A stretch of DNA of 64,000 nucleotides from positions 1 to 64,000 of the forward strand of contig DUBZ01000092.1 in the NCBI GenBank assembly GCA_012960035.1. Direction: 5' to 3'. The DNA is from Myxococcales bacterium (lineage in GTDB: Bacteria > Myxococcota_A > UBA9160 > UBA4427). Positions 17,696 to 26,703 of this stretch are shown here, piece by piece; position 1 is the first letter of the stretch, and each line of letters begins with the position of its first letter. Under the pieces are notes generated by a model. It saw only the letters and a program-made list of their open reading frames with translations, searched no databases and was not told where the DNA came from. A program made the position numbers and the translations under genes.

Positions 17696-18529
17696 CTAGC
17701 TCGCCGCAGCATCCCGCGGATAGTCACGAAACGGCACCCAGTCAAATTCGCTGAGCAGGGTCGCCACCTTGTCGAGGCAACCCCCGATCCCGACGTAGCT
17801 CTTGAAGTTACGAAACGCGCCGAGGTCGAGGCGCGGCTGGTCGAGGTCGATGTCTCGTGGGTGGATGTAGAGAACGAGGCTTTCGTTTCGCGCGCGTTGT
17901 CCGCGTGCCCAATGGAGAATTAACGAGGTTGGGAAGAGGCGCAGGTAGCCGCCGCCGAGATAAGCAACCCGGCTTAGAGGGGTGCTTATGGTTGAAACGG
18001 GAAACTCCATCAAGCCGTTTGGCAGCCGCGTTGGCAAAGGTTCTGCGTTTGGCAAGCCACCGTGGGCGCGGCTTGCGGGAAATACGGACGAGTCGTATTC
18101 GAAGCCTTCGGAGGCGAGCACGTCCAACGCCCAATCGCTGTCTTCGCGAATCGAAAAGCCCGGAGCGCGGTATCCAATCGGGCGGACGCCAACCGCACCT
18201 TCGATCGCGTCGTTGGCGCGGCGCAGATCATCGCGAAACGCTTGCGGTGTCTGCTGGTAGATCAGGCCGTGCGCGTAACCATGGCTCGCAATCTCATGTC
18301 CCGCTTCGGCGATCCGTTGCAGAAGTGCCGGGTACTGCTCGGCGATCCAGCCCAAGACAAAGAACGTGCAGCGTACGTTCGCTTGTTCGAGTACATCGAG
18401 TAGACGACCGGCATTGGTTTCGACCCGGGCTTCCTGGTCGGCCCAGGTGGACAGCGCCGGGGCCGCGTCGGTGTCGAGGAGATGAAACCAGTCTTCGAGG
18501 TCGATCGAGAATAAGTTCGGTGAAGCCAT
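17696..18529 (-). CDS. Polysaccharide deacetylase, exosortase-associated type (NodB fold)
   Basis: From the ATG at 18529 the protein has 277 residues. FSIDLEDWFHLLD at the N-terminus is characteristic of the deacetylases that accompany exosortase loci. NodB motifs follow: CTFFVLGWIAEQYP, then GHEIASHGYAHGL with the H-x-x-x-H metal pair, and GYRAPGFSIREDSDWA as motif 3. The C-terminal half has the VLYIHPRDID and DFDWVPF-like ending of the DUF3473 extension (here EFDWVPFRDY). It should remove N- or O-acetyl groups from a glycan, probably near the membrane although no signal peptide is visible. An upstream TTG at 18562 would add 11 residues but is not needed. epsI is the next gene upstream. Confidence 0.9.
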   Translation of the reverse strand: MASPNLFSIDLEDWFHLLDTDAAPALSTWADQEARVETNAGRLLDVLEQANVRCTFFVLGWIAEQYPALLQRIAEAGHEIASHGYAHGLIYQQTPQAFRDDLRRANDAIEGAVGVRPIGYRAPGFSIREDSDWALDVLASEGFEYDSSVFPASRAHGGLPNAEPLPTRLPNGLMEFPVSTISTPLSRVAYLGGGYLRLFPTSLILHWARGQRARNESLVLYIHPRDIDLDQPRLDLGAFRNFKSYVGIGGCLDKVATLLSEFDWVPFRDYPRDAAAS

Positions 18530-18577
18530 TTTGTTTCCGATTGTCGAGCAGGTCGCGCCCAAAACCAGGCGCGTCCG

Positions 18578-19228
18578 TTAGTTCGGAATGAAGCGCGGAA
18601 GCTCAGGGGAGATCTTCGAGGCGAACTCGCGAAATGCGTCGTCGGCCTCTTCGAAGTTCTCACGTTCGATCTGCATCGTGAAGCGGAGCAGCGAACCATC
18701 CGTGCGGTTTCGCAGGGCGCGGTCGAAGAACATGTGCCACAGGCGATCGATGTTGGTGCCGATCACGTGGCCACGTGACTGATACCAGAAGTAGACGAGC
18801 CCGCGTCGCTGGCCTTTCGCGATCACGACGCGTTTGGCTTCACCCTCGATGCCGAAGTTGATCGGCACGATGTCGGATTCGATGATGTCCCAACCCGCCC
18901 CCGGCAAGCAGTGTTCCGGGGGATGAATCAATGTGGTCTTGCCCGAGTCGCTGCGCTCCTGCTTCTCGTGATAGCCCGCGTAAAATTCAACATACTTACC
19001 GGGTATGTCGGTCGCGTAGCGACAAATGATGTAGTCGGTGACGCCGAGGTTATCGAGCACTTTCTGGTCCATCAATTGACGATCGCCGCATTTCCAGCCG
19101 TCGAATTCGTCTGGGAAATCGGCAAAGTTTTCCCGGGGCGGCGTGATGTCCCCGGTCGCGAAGTTGTTGTACGCGTACGAGTTCGCGGCGATGAACAGCA
19201 GTGCAACAATGAGCTTGGCGAGGGTCAT
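18578..19228 (-). CDS. epsI: EpsI-like exosortase-associated protein
   Basis: The protein has 216 residues. A short N-terminal hydrophobic segment (LIVALLFIAANSYAY) anchors or exports it. The body matches EpsI: FPDEFDGWKCGDRQL, VEFYAGYHEKQ, then HPPEHCLPGAGWDI with the conserved H-x-P-x-x-C-x-P-x-x-G-W, and a C-terminal FWYQSRGHVIG. EpsI proteins occur alone or fused to the C-terminus of exosortases and are needed for exopolysaccharide production, though their chemistry is not settled. The ATG overlaps the exosortase stop in ATGA, so the two are translationally coupled. Confidence 0.92.
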   Translation of the reverse strand: MTLAKLIVALLFIAANSYAYNNFATGDITPPRENFADFPDEFDGWKCGDRQLMDQKVLDNLGVTDYIICRYATDIPGKYVEFYAGYHEKQERSDSGKTTLIHPPEHCLPGAGWDIIESDIVPINFGIEGEAKRVVIAKGQRRGLVYFWYQSRGHVIGTNIDRLWHMFFDRALRNRTDGSLLRFTMQIERENFEEADDAFREFASKISPELPRFIPN

Positions 19229-20139
19229 GCGGGCGAACTCTCCTGAGCGTTTTTGCGCGTAAAAAAGTTAGCGCCAAAGCTGAGCGAGCGCGCAAGCAGC
19301 AAGAGCATGAAGAAGGCCATGCCGAAGGTGATCATGCCCTGGAAGTCGTGGATGAAGCCCGTCGCGGTCTCGCGGCCGAAGTTGTGTGCAAGTACGCCGG
19401 TAAGTGACACCCGCACAGCGTTTACCACGATCGCGATCGGGATCGTGCCTGCCACCAAGATGCTCTGTTGAATGATATGGCCGGGGCGAAAGAACTGAGC
19501 GAACACAACGCCTAGGGTCAGGAGCGCCATCAACGAACGCAAGCCCGAGCACGCTTCGGCGACGAACAACTGGGTGTGAGCGAGATGAATGATGTTGCCC
19601 TCGAGCAGCGCCGGGATCCCGAACGCCTGCAGACTCCCGACCGCCCAACCGGCGGCGATCAATTGCAGCGGGAACGCGATGATGTTCACGAGAGACTGCG
19701 GGAGCGGGACCATCAAGAAGAGAAACGCCATTGGGAACAACAAGATCTCGAAGACGCGACGGCCGGCGAGGAGCAGCACGAGGCCCATCAGCGCGAGCAC
19801 GTAGCCACTGCGCAGTGCCGTCAGGAGACCGCCAAGCTCACCAATGCACACGGCGATGACGCTCAGAAAAAGAACCCCGGCGCCCCACCAACTCCCGTCG
19901 AGTTCGGTGCGACGCAGCTGCGGCGTTTTGCCGTACGCGAAGTAGAGAGAAAGAGGAACGATGAGCAAGCCGTGGGAATAGTCAGGGTTGGCGCGCCACG
20001 TGCGGAACATGTGGACCAGCACCGGATAGAACACGTAGGTGGCGAGCGTGATGGTGGCGCCGATGGCCCAGAGCGTCTTCTGGCGAAGGGCCGCGGCCGC
20101 GGCCACGCTGGCTTCGATGTTTGGTGGGTCTTGACTCAC
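19225..20139 (-). CDS. Exosortase (EpsH/Xrt family)
   Basis: The protein has 304 residues and eight or so membrane helices. The catalytic triad is complete: Cys197 in VAEACSGLRSL, Arg243 in NAVRVSLTG and His264 in TGFIHDFQG. Exosortases cut and transfer proteins with C-terminal PEP-CTERM-type tails across the inner membrane. NPDYSHGLLIVP near residue 51 is another family hallmark. The GTG overlaps the wecB stop by 4 bp and its own stop overlaps epsI. The subclass (XrtA to XrtD) cannot be fixed by eye. No intact PEP-CTERM substrate is encoded in the window; only the remnant at 6522-6818 is seen. Confidence 0.95.
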   Translation of the reverse strand: MSQDPPNIEASVAAAAALRQKTLWAIGATITLATYVFYPVLVHMFRTWRANPDYSHGLLIVPLSLYFAYGKTPQLRRTELDGSWWGAGVLFLSVIAVCIGELGGLLTALRSGYVLALMGLVLLLAGRRVFEILLFPMAFLFLMVPLPQSLVNIIAFPLQLIAAGWAVGSLQAFGIPALLEGNIIHLAHTQLFVAEACSGLRSLMALLTLGVVFAQFFRPGHIIQQSILVAGTIPIAIVVNAVRVSLTGVLAHNFGRETATGFIHDFQGMITFGMAFFMLLLLARSLSFGANFFTRKNAQESSPA

Positions 20140-21263
20140 GACCCGGCTCCAAGGTCACGTTCGAGTACGTTGGCGATACGCTCCGACGCCTTGCCGTCCC
20201 ACAAGTCGGGGACGTTACCCGCCTTCGGTTTGCCGTCGAGGGTCGCCATGACTTCACGCAAGATCACTTCTCTGTCCGCGCCCACCATGGTGTTGGTTCC
20301 GTGGGTGACGGTAATGGGTCGTTCAGTCGAATCGCGCAGCGTGAAGCAAGGCGTGCCAAGCGCGGTGGTTTCTTCTTGGACGCCGCCCGAGTCCGTGAGG
20401 ACGATCTTGGCGTCGGCCATCAAGCGCAAGAAGTCGAGGTAGTCCTGGGGTTCAATGATCTGAAACTTCAAGTCACGGCCGCCGAGGGCTTCGCTGATAT
20501 TCGTCGCGGTGCGGGGATGCACGGGGAACACGATCGGAACCCGGTCGTGAATTTCTTCGAGCGCGCCAAATAATTCGGCGAGGCGTGCCGGGTCGTCGAC
20601 GTTACTTGGACGGTGCAGGGTGAGGAGACAGAACTTGCCTTCGGTGAGGCCCAAGCGTTCGAGAGTGTCGAGCTTCTTTGCGCGCTCGAGGTTCGCGAGC
20701 AGGGTGTCGATCATCACGTTGCCAACAAAGTGGATCCGCGCCGGGTCGATGCCCTCGCGCAGCAAGTTGGCTTCGCCGTCGGCTTCGGTGGTGAACAGCC
20801 AACTCGCAACGACGTCGGTCATCAGCCGGTTTAGTTCTTCGGGCATGGTGCGATCGCCGGAGCGCAGCCCGGCTTCGACGTGGGCGACGGGGATGTCGAG
20901 TTTCACCGCAGCGATCGTTGCCGCGAGGGTCGAGTTGACATCGCCCACAACGAGAACAAGGTCGGGGCGTTCGCTTAGCAAGACCGCTTCGAGCTTCATC
21001 AAGACATGGGCGGTCTGTTCGGCGTGTGTCCCCGAGCCGACACCCAGGTTGATGTCCGGGGCCGGGATACCGAGGTCGCGAAAAAAGTTTTCGCTCATCC
21101 GGGCGTCGTAGTGTTGGCCCGTGTGGACGAGAAAACTCTCGAAGGTGTCACGCGAATTGAACTCGCGAAGCAGCGGCGCAATCTTCATGAAGTTCGGGCG
21201 TGCGCCAGCGACGCACAACACGCGAACTCTCTTCTTTGCTGCCGGCTGGCTTGCGCCGCTCAT
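20136..21263 (-). CDS. wecB: UDP-N-acetylglucosamine 2-epimerase, non-hydrolysing
   Basis: From the ATG at 21263, with GGGAG 6 bp upstream, the protein has 375 residues, almost exactly the length of E. coli WecB. A longer frame to 21329 lacks support. Signatures are CVAGARPNFMKIAPLL at the N-terminus, VVGDVNSTLAATIAA, HVEAGLRSGDRTMPEE, and TDSGGVQEETTALGTP. The enzyme interconverts UDP-GlcNAc and UDP-ManNAc in the cytoplasm and so supplies ManNAc or its uronic acid for the polysaccharide. It is the first gene of a 4-bp-overlapped trio with the exosortase and epsI. Confidence 0.95.
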   Translation of the reverse strand: MSGASQPAAKKRVRVLCVAGARPNFMKIAPLLREFNSRDTFESFLVHTGQHYDARMSENFFRDLGIPAPDINLGVGSGTHAEQTAHVLMKLEAVLLSERPDLVLVVGDVNSTLAATIAAVKLDIPVAHVEAGLRSGDRTMPEELNRLMTDVVASWLFTTEADGEANLLREGIDPARIHFVGNVMIDTLLANLERAKKLDTLERLGLTEGKFCLLTLHRPSNVDDPARLAELFGALEEIHDRVPIVFPVHPRTATNISEALGGRDLKFQIIEPQDYLDFLRLMADAKIVLTDSGGVQEETTALGTPCFTLRDSTERPITVTHGTNTMVGADREVILREVMATLDGKPKAGNVPDLWDGKASERIANVLERDLGAGS

Positions 21264-21507
21264 GACCGCTCCCAATTCATTTTGCACGACGAGTGTGCCA
21301 AATTCAGCCGCTCGCCGTTCTCGCCCCAAGCGCTTCTAGATCTCGACACCTTGAGGAGTACCTCGTTCACGCATCCGCAACTTGGGCGCAAAACCCATGT
21401 CCGACACGGGTTGGATGGCCTGGATTCAGAAACTGTTCGACACATCAGAGCGAAAAATGGAGACACTTTTCGCCGCTCGCGGCTGCGGCGAAGTTTCTAA
21501 CCCTGGC

Positions 21508-22473
21508 CTACTTCTGGCGCACGATCTGTTCAAAGTATTCGATTGTTCGAGTGAGGCCTTTCCGCAGCGGAACCTTCGGTTCCCAGCCGAGGGTCTTCTT
21601 CGCAAGCCCGATGTCGGGGCAGCGCTGGGTCGGGTCGTCGCCGGGAAGAGGTTCATAGACGAGCTCAGATTTTGAGCCTGTAATTTCGAGGATGAGTGTG
21701 GCGAGTTCCGCGATGGTGAACTCGCCGGGGTTTCCCATGTTCATGGGGCCCGTCACTTCGTCGGGCGTCGCCATGAAGCGCAGGAACCCTTCGATCAAGT
21801 CGTCGACGTAACAAAATGCGCGGGTCTGACTGCCGTCGCCGTAAATCGTAATCGGTTGGTCGGTGAGCGCCTGCATGATGAAGTTGGAAACCACGCGGCC
21901 GTCGTTCGGGTGCATGCGCGGCCCGTACGTGTTGAAGATGCGCACAACCTTGATACGGAGCTGGCACTGGCGCCAATAATCGAAGAACAGAGTCTCCGCA
22001 CAGCGCTTGCCTTCGTCGTAGCAGGAGCGAATGCCCACCGGGTTTACGTGTCCCCAGTAGTCTTCCTTCTGCGGATGGACCTGCGGGTCTCCGTAGACCT
22101 CACTGGTTGAGGCTTGAAAGATCCGGGCCCCCACGCGCTTGGCAAGACCGAGCAAGTTGATCGCGCCGTGCACGCTTGTCTTGGTCGTCGACACCGGATT
22201 GTTCTGGTAATGGATGGGCGAAGCCGGACAAGCGAGGTTGAAGATCTCGTCGACTTCGACGTACAACGGGAACGTGACGTCGTGTCGAATGATTTCGAAG
22301 CGCGGGTTGTCGGCTAGATGGGCGATGTTTTCTTTGGAGCCCGTGTAGAAGTTGTCGACACAGATGACTTCGTTCGCACCTTCGTCTGCTGCCAGCAACT
22401 TCTCACACAGGTGAGAGCCGAGAAACCCGGCACCGCCAGTGACCAGGATGCGCTTGTTTCGGAAGTTCTTCAC
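21508..22473 (-). CDS. UDP-glucuronate decarboxylase-like NAD-dependent epimerase (UXS)
   Basis: The protein has 321 residues from a GTG start. The N-terminal Rossmann loop is [25 protein letters not shown] near residue 80, [14 protein letters not shown] near 125, and the catalytic [11 protein letters not shown] (Y-x-x-x-K) are all diagnostic of UDP-xylose synthase rather than a plain 4-epimerase. The C-terminal half contains [17 protein letters not shown] and [14 protein letters not shown]. It should convert UDP-glucuronate to UDP-xylose (or the 4-keto intermediate) in the cytoplasm. It lies upstream of wecB on the same strand, 244 bp away, and downstream of a GT4 gene. Confidence 0.92.
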   Translation of the reverse strand: MKNFRNKRILVTGGAGFLGSHLCEKLLAADEGANEVICVDNFYTGSKENIAHLADNPRFEIIRHDVTFPLYVEVDEIFNLACPASPIHYQNNPVSTTKTSVHGAINLLGLAKRVGARIFQASTSEVYGDPQVHPQKEDYWGHVNPVGIRSCYDEGKRCAETLFFDYWRQCQLRIKVVRIFNTYGPRMHPNDGRVVSNFIMQALTDQPITIYGDGSQTRAFCYVDDLIEGFLRFMATPDEVTGPMNMGNPGEFTIAELATLILEITGSKSELVYEPLPGDDPTQRCPDIGLAKKTLGWEPKVPLRKGLTRTIEYFEQIVRQK

Positions 22474-22606
22474 CGTTCGTCGTGACCTCTTGGCCGTGTT
22501 TTAGGAGTGCTGTCGCGACCGCGCAGCAGTATACAAAGCCCCAACCTGCGCTGCGATTTGCGGTGGGGCGCTCTGACCCCGATACAGGTTGGATCGGCAC
22601 GCCGCG

Positions 22607-23770
22607 TCATTGATCTGAGTGTCGTGACAGAACACTTTCTGCCAAGGCACATGTTCGTCGCACAATCTGTTCCCACCCGTGATGGGTTTCGAGCAACTCG
22701 CGCGCTCCGGCGCCAAGGGTTTGGCGAAGCGCGGGCTCGAGCGCGAGGGTGCGCAACGCTGCGGCAAGTTCTCCGGCGTCCGCTTTCTCGTCGAGGAGCC
22801 ACGCATTTGTCATGTGCTCGAAGCCCGGCGCAATGTTTTCAAAGGCCACGATGGGCTTTCGGGCCTCCATGTAGTTCAGCAGCTTGATTGGAAACCCACC
22901 GCGTCTGCGCCGGCAAAGAACCACGCTCTGAGAGCCGGAGATCAGCGCCCGCATCTGTGCAAAGTTTTCGACTTCAACGCATGCGATGTTTTCCACGCCT
23001 TCGAAGGATGCGGGTAGCGTGCTTTTGTCATGGGTCGCCACGACAATATTGGGCGTCGGGTCGTCACTCATTATCGCGGCGGCTTCGGCGAGTAGGTCGA
23101 GGTCTTGGTAGGCGTCGAGGTTGCCGCAATAGAGCGCATAGCTTCCGGGAGTGATTGTAAACTTCGCGCACGCGCGCGCAACCTGTTCGTCGGTTGGGCT
23201 GGGCGTTGGATCGAGTCCGGGTGCGATGACATCAACCGGCCCACGTGCGATGGACCCGAGGTCCCGCTTGGCGTCGTTGCATAACGCCACGATCCCGTCG
23301 GCATGTCGTCCGATGAAGCGATCCACCATGCCTCCCAAGTTTGCAAGCATGAAGTCGATCGCGTCTGCTCCGTAGGCAGAAAGCTCGTGTCGCAAAATCG
23401 TGTGGGCCACGTAGACGACTGGGGTCTTCAAAACCGCGCGCCCTGCGAGTGCGATCATCGCGGCTTCGGCGTTGTGGGCAAACGCGACGTCGAAAGGTTG
23501 GACGCGCGCCCGGCGGATGTAGGTCGAGAGCAACCCTGCATCGGCGGGAAACTTTGCAAGGGTAGGGCCGGACCTCATGGTGTTCGGCGAAAGCCATCCC
23601 GGTGTCGCAATGCAGTTCAAGTCACTTGGGTGTTCACCAACACCACTGCCGTACGTAAACAGTTCGGCGTCGACGCCGCTGCGCACGAGCGCGCGGGTGT
23701 GTTCAGCGACGAAGACCTGCGAACCCTGTGGATAGGGAAACGGGAACGCGCCCAGCACCGCGACACGCAT
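22607..23770 (-). CDS. Glycosyltransferase family 4 (GT-B fold)
   Basis: The protein has 387 residues. The acceptor-side domain starts MRVAVLGAFPFPYPQGSQVF with the glycine-rich loop. The donor-side domain contains ITPGSYALYCGNLDAYQDL, the typical Rossmann start, and FPIKLLNYMEARKPIVAFEN, which matches the E-x7-E-type nucleotide-sugar site with one substitution. It should act at the cytoplasmic face on a lipid-linked glycan. The ATG is 4 bp downstream of the GT2 stop (23775), so these two transferases are almost certainly one transcript with the AP-superfamily gene before them. Confidence 0.9.
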   Translation of the reverse strand: MRVAVLGAFPFPYPQGSQVFVAEHTRALVRSGVDAELFTYGSGVGEHPSDLNCIATPGWLSPNTMRSGPTLAKFPADAGLLSTYIRRARVQPFDVAFAHNAEAAMIALAGRAVLKTPVVYVAHTILRHELSAYGADAIDFMLANLGGMVDRFIGRHADGIVALCNDAKRDLGSIARGPVDVIAPGLDPTPSPTDEQVARACAKFTITPGSYALYCGNLDAYQDLDLLAEAAAIMSDDPTPNIVVATHDKSTLPASFEGVENIACVEVENFAQMRALISGSQSVVLCRRRRGGFPIKLLNYMEARKPIVAFENIAPGFEHMTNAWLLDEKADAGELAAALRTLALEPALRQTLGAGARELLETHHGWEQIVRRTCALAESVLSRHSDQ

Positions 23771-23774
23771 GGGG

Positions 23775-24557
23775 TTAGGCAGTGCCGTTGCGTTGCGTGC
23801 GGGAAAGCGAACGGTGGAGGGTCGCGAGTTCGATGATGGCGCGTAAAATCACCCTCGGGTTCGCGCCTGATTGGTTGCCGTGCTTTCGACGGCGGTGGGA
23901 CACCGGCACTTGGTAGACGCGATAATGAAGCGCGCGGGCGCGGACCAGAATCTCCGTATTGACGAACGCGCCGATCGATTCGATCTCAATCGCTTCAATG
24001 ACTTCGCGGCGAAAGAGTTTGAACGCGCAGTCGATGTCTTTCACCCTGAGGCCGAACATCACGCGAACGATCGCGCCCCAGGTATTGGCGAGCAGGCGCC
24101 GCGGCCACGGGTCCGAACGTTGGGCGCGGTATCCCGCGACGATGTCGAAGTCGTCTGCGTGCGCAACCAATCGGTTGAGTTCAGAAAGATCGAACTGCAG
24201 GTCGGCATCGCTAAAAAAGATCAGCTCTCCTTTTGCGAAGCGCAGGCCGGAACGCAATGCGGCGCCATACCCGGTGTTGCACTCGTGCTGGAGCAGCTGC
24301 ACCCGGGGGTCTGCTTCACAGATGCGCTCGATGATCTCGGCGCTGCGATCTCTCGAACCATCGTCAACCAAGATGATTTCGAAGTCGGGGGTCAAGCGCT
24401 GCGCGATGTCACGCGCTGCGCCGAGCAGCGGTTCAATGTTCGGCGCTTCATCGAAGATGGGAAACACAAGCGACAGGCGAGGCCGGTCTGGCTTCACTTC
24501 AGTTTCCCGAGACGAATCTTCGAAGGGCATGTCAGTTTGTGCAGGGCTCGCGGTCAT
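23775..24557 (-). CDS. Family 2 glycosyltransferase
   Basis: From the ATG at 24557 the protein has 260 residues; the longer frame to 24803 would run through the end of the upstream gene. LSLVFPIFDEAPNIEPLL and IILVDDGSRDRSAEII form the donor-binding start, and FFSDADLQFDLSELNRL gives the D-x-D metal motif. FDIVAGYRAQRSDPWPR and KDIDCAFKLFRREV are typical of polyprenyl-phosphate glycosyltransferases such as DPM1-like enzymes, but no C-terminal membrane pair is obvious here. It probably builds the same glycan as the GT4 next to it, 4 bp downstream. Confidence 0.9.
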   Translation of the reverse strand: MTASPAQTDMPFEDSSRETEVKPDRPRLSLVFPIFDEAPNIEPLLGAARDIAQRLTPDFEIILVDDGSRDRSAEIIERICEADPRVQLLQHECNTGYGAALRSGLRFAKGELIFFSDADLQFDLSELNRLVAHADDFDIVAGYRAQRSDPWPRRLLANTWGAIVRVMFGLRVKDIDCAFKLFRREVIEAIEIESIGAFVNTEILVRARALHYRVYQVPVSHRRRKHGNQSGANPRVILRAIIELATLHRSLSRTQRNGTA

Positions 24558-24564
24558 CGAAAAA

Positions 24565-26244
24565 TCAGTCCAAGTATCCAAGCGCTCGAAGTCGGTCTGC
24601 GACTGCGGCTTCTTCTTCGGCAGAGTAGCGGCGCTCAGTGAGTCCATGTGATATCCCGTCTGCCGAACCCTCGGATGTTTCCCAATCGAGCCCCATTGCG
24701 CCAAGGAGCGTGGGCGCCATATCGACGAGCCGCGGGTGAGGTTCATCGAGACTGAGGCCTGCGCCTGTTCCGACCAAGATGCCATCGGCGCGGTGGGTCC
24801 CATTCATGCCAAGCCCGCGACCGCCGGCGAGTTCGTCGTCCTCCAAGCGGGTGACAGAACTTCCCCCGCCCTCTTCCCAGCGGCTTGCGACGAGAGACAG
24901 CCCGTAGCCGTGATGGAGTGCAAGTTCGATCATGATGTCTGGTGCGCGGGAAACAAAGGGACCGTGGTAGAGGTCTTCTCTGCGGATGGCCCGCGCGACG
25001 ACGGGTTCGCCGTCCGGGAGCCGCCATGCGAGCAGCGCCTCAATGACCCGGTCCCGCACGCGCTCGTAGTCTTCGGGCGCGACCGCGCCTTTGGCCTCGC
25101 GTCCGCGGAGGTTTATCCACACGCCTGGGTTGGTATTCGCCTCTTCGGAGAAGGCCAGGGTCTGATTCCAGTCGAAACCCCCGAATCGGGCACCGCTTTC
25201 CAGCCGCGCCGCGGCGGCACGTGCGCGGCGGAAGATGAACTGGGCCAGGCCGGAGGGGAGAATCTTCAAAGCCAGGTCTCGCAGGCCCCGAGCCAGTGCG
25301 TCCACCGACGGTCCGCCTTCCGATATTCTCGTAAGTAATCCCGCTTCGGAGAGGTAGCGATTCAGATGCACGACATGGCGGCTCGCTCCCCCCATGCCGT
25401 GGTCAGACATCACGACGCACAGGGACTCCTCGCCAAAGGCTCGGCGCAACTCGCCGCACGCATGGTCGAGCCGGCTGTAAACATCTTCGATCGTTGCGCG
25501 CGCGGTCGCGTCGGCGGTTGGGTCGTGGCGCGGAGAGTCCGGGTCGTGATGTCGCCAGAAGTGATGGCCCACGGTGTCGCTTTCCGAAAACACGACCATC
25601 ATAAAGTCGAGGTCGGCCTCCTCCCGCATCGCTTCTATGGCGGCAACGGAAAAAGCAAGTTTGCGATCGACGCGGTCGAGCAAGTGGCCGCGGGTGCGGT
25701 CGAGAGATGTGTCCGACCCTTCTTTCATGGCAGGTCGCATCCACGGACCCGCAATCGCTTCAATGCGCTTATAAAGCGAGGGGTCGTTCGTTGCGTCGGC
25801 GTCGCTTCCCGTTGAGACCGGCGCGTCGAAGCCCGGGACCAAGAGGCCGTTGAGTTCTTCGGGAGGAAACGTGGCGGGAACACCGAGCACGAGAACACGT
25901 CCGCCAGCTTCGCTTACGCGCGCAAAGATTGAACGCCCGCTGCGGTCGGCCGCGTTCGCAAACGCGATGCGGTACGCGCCCGAAATCTTCTGCGTAAAAT
26001 CGAACATCCCGTGACGCCCGGGTTCGAGCCCAGTCATAAAGGACGACCAAGCGGGGAACGTCACCGGGGGTGCGGTGGAGCGCAGGGGAGCCGCGATGCC
26101 CTCGTCCATGAAGCGCGCCAGGTTCGGGAGTTTGCCGGCCTCCACCATGGGGCGAATCACGTCGAAGGTCGCGCCGTCGAGCCCGATGACGAGCAGTGGC
26201 GACATTTTTGCGCTTTTGCTCGCGGAAATTTCCGGGCTGGTCAT
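24565..26244 (-). CDS. Alkaline phosphatase superfamily phosphodiesterase/phosphotransferase
   Basis: From the ATG at 26244 the protein has 559 residues, with GAGG about 9 bp upstream. LLVIGLDGATFDVIRPM opens the family core, and the nucleophile loop is APPVTFPAWSSFMTG, where Thr or Ser takes the phosphate. Later metal ligands are seen in VFSESDTVGHHFW (D and H), CVVMSDHGMG (D-H) and NGTHRADG (H). This arrangement is that of type I phosphodiesterase/nucleotide pyrophosphatases. No signal peptide or transmembrane helix is visible, so it is likely cytoplasmic. Lying 7 bp upstream of a GT2 gene, it probably handles a nucleotide-sugar or phosphorylated glycan; the substrate is unknown. Confidence 0.88.
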   Translation of the reverse strand: MTSPEISASKSAKMSPLLVIGLDGATFDVIRPMVEAGKLPNLARFMDEGIAAPLRSTAPPVTFPAWSSFMTGLEPGRHGMFDFTQKISGAYRIAFANAADRSGRSIFARVSEAGGRVLVLGVPATFPPEELNGLLVPGFDAPVSTGSDADATNDPSLYKRIEAIAGPWMRPAMKEGSDTSLDRTRGHLLDRVDRKLAFSVAAIEAMREEADLDFMMVVFSESDTVGHHFWRHHDPDSPRHDPTADATARATIEDVYSRLDHACGELRRAFGEESLCVVMSDHGMGGASRHVVHLNRYLSEAGLLTRISEGGPSVDALARGLRDLALKILPSGLAQFIFRRARAAAARLESGARFGGFDWNQTLAFSEEANTNPGVWINLRGREAKGAVAPEDYERVRDRVIEALLAWRLPDGEPVVARAIRREDLYHGPFVSRAPDIMIELALHHGYGLSLVASRWEEGGGSSVTRLEDDELAGGRGLGMNGTHRADGILVGTGAGLSLDEPHPRLVDMAPTLLGAMGLDWETSEGSADGISHGLTERRYSAEEEAAVADRLRALGYLD

Positions 26245-26465
26245 CGGTCGGGGCCTCAAGCTGCTGCGAGAATCTGCCTCGAAACTCCCGCGAAGCATTG
26301 CGTGTTAGCGCTTCGTTCACCGCGATACCACCCGACACCGGTTGAGGCGGTCGAGTTGTGGGCCCGGGAACCGCTTGGCGCAGGAGGGCGTCGTTGAAGC
26401 TGAAATTCGCGACCTGGCCACTTTGCGAACGTGACCTCAAAGCGACAGTTTGGCAGCGCTCGGTC

Positions 26466-26494
26466 TCGACACGGAGCGAGCGTGCTCCTATAGT
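26466..26494 (+). promoter_or_regulatory. Sigma70-like promoter for rplC
   Basis: TCGACA at 26466-26471 and TATAGT at 26489-26494 are separated by exactly 17 bp. They match five of six and five of six positions of the consensus boxes. Transcription would start near 26500, giving a leader of about 200 nt before the rplC GTG. Confidence 0.5.
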
Positions 26495-26503
26495 CCGCCG
26501 CTT

Positions 26504-26530
26504 CGTGCCTGCGGCTCGCTCGCAGGCACG
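26504..26530 (+). other. Strong hairpin at the 5' end of the rplC leader
   Basis: CGTGCCTGCG (26504-26513) and CGCAGGCACG (26521-26530) form a perfect 10-bp stem around the 7-nt loop GCTCGCT. It would lie within the first ~30 nt of a transcript from the promoter at 26466-26494. No T-run follows, so it is not a classical terminator of the minus-strand gene or of this leader. A 5' stabilising hairpin or a protein-binding leader structure is possible. Confidence 0.5.
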
Positions 26531-26703
26531 AGAAGACAAGAAGCGAACAACATCTCAAATCAATGATCAAATCGGGGAGTGTGCGGCAACGCCGCTCAGT
26601 ACAACGCCTTGAACTCCGCCAAAGTCGGCGGGCCCAAGCATCCCCTATCACCTCGCGACGAACGCCATGACGGCGGTCCAATCCGAGTAGTGGAGTAACA
26701 AGC

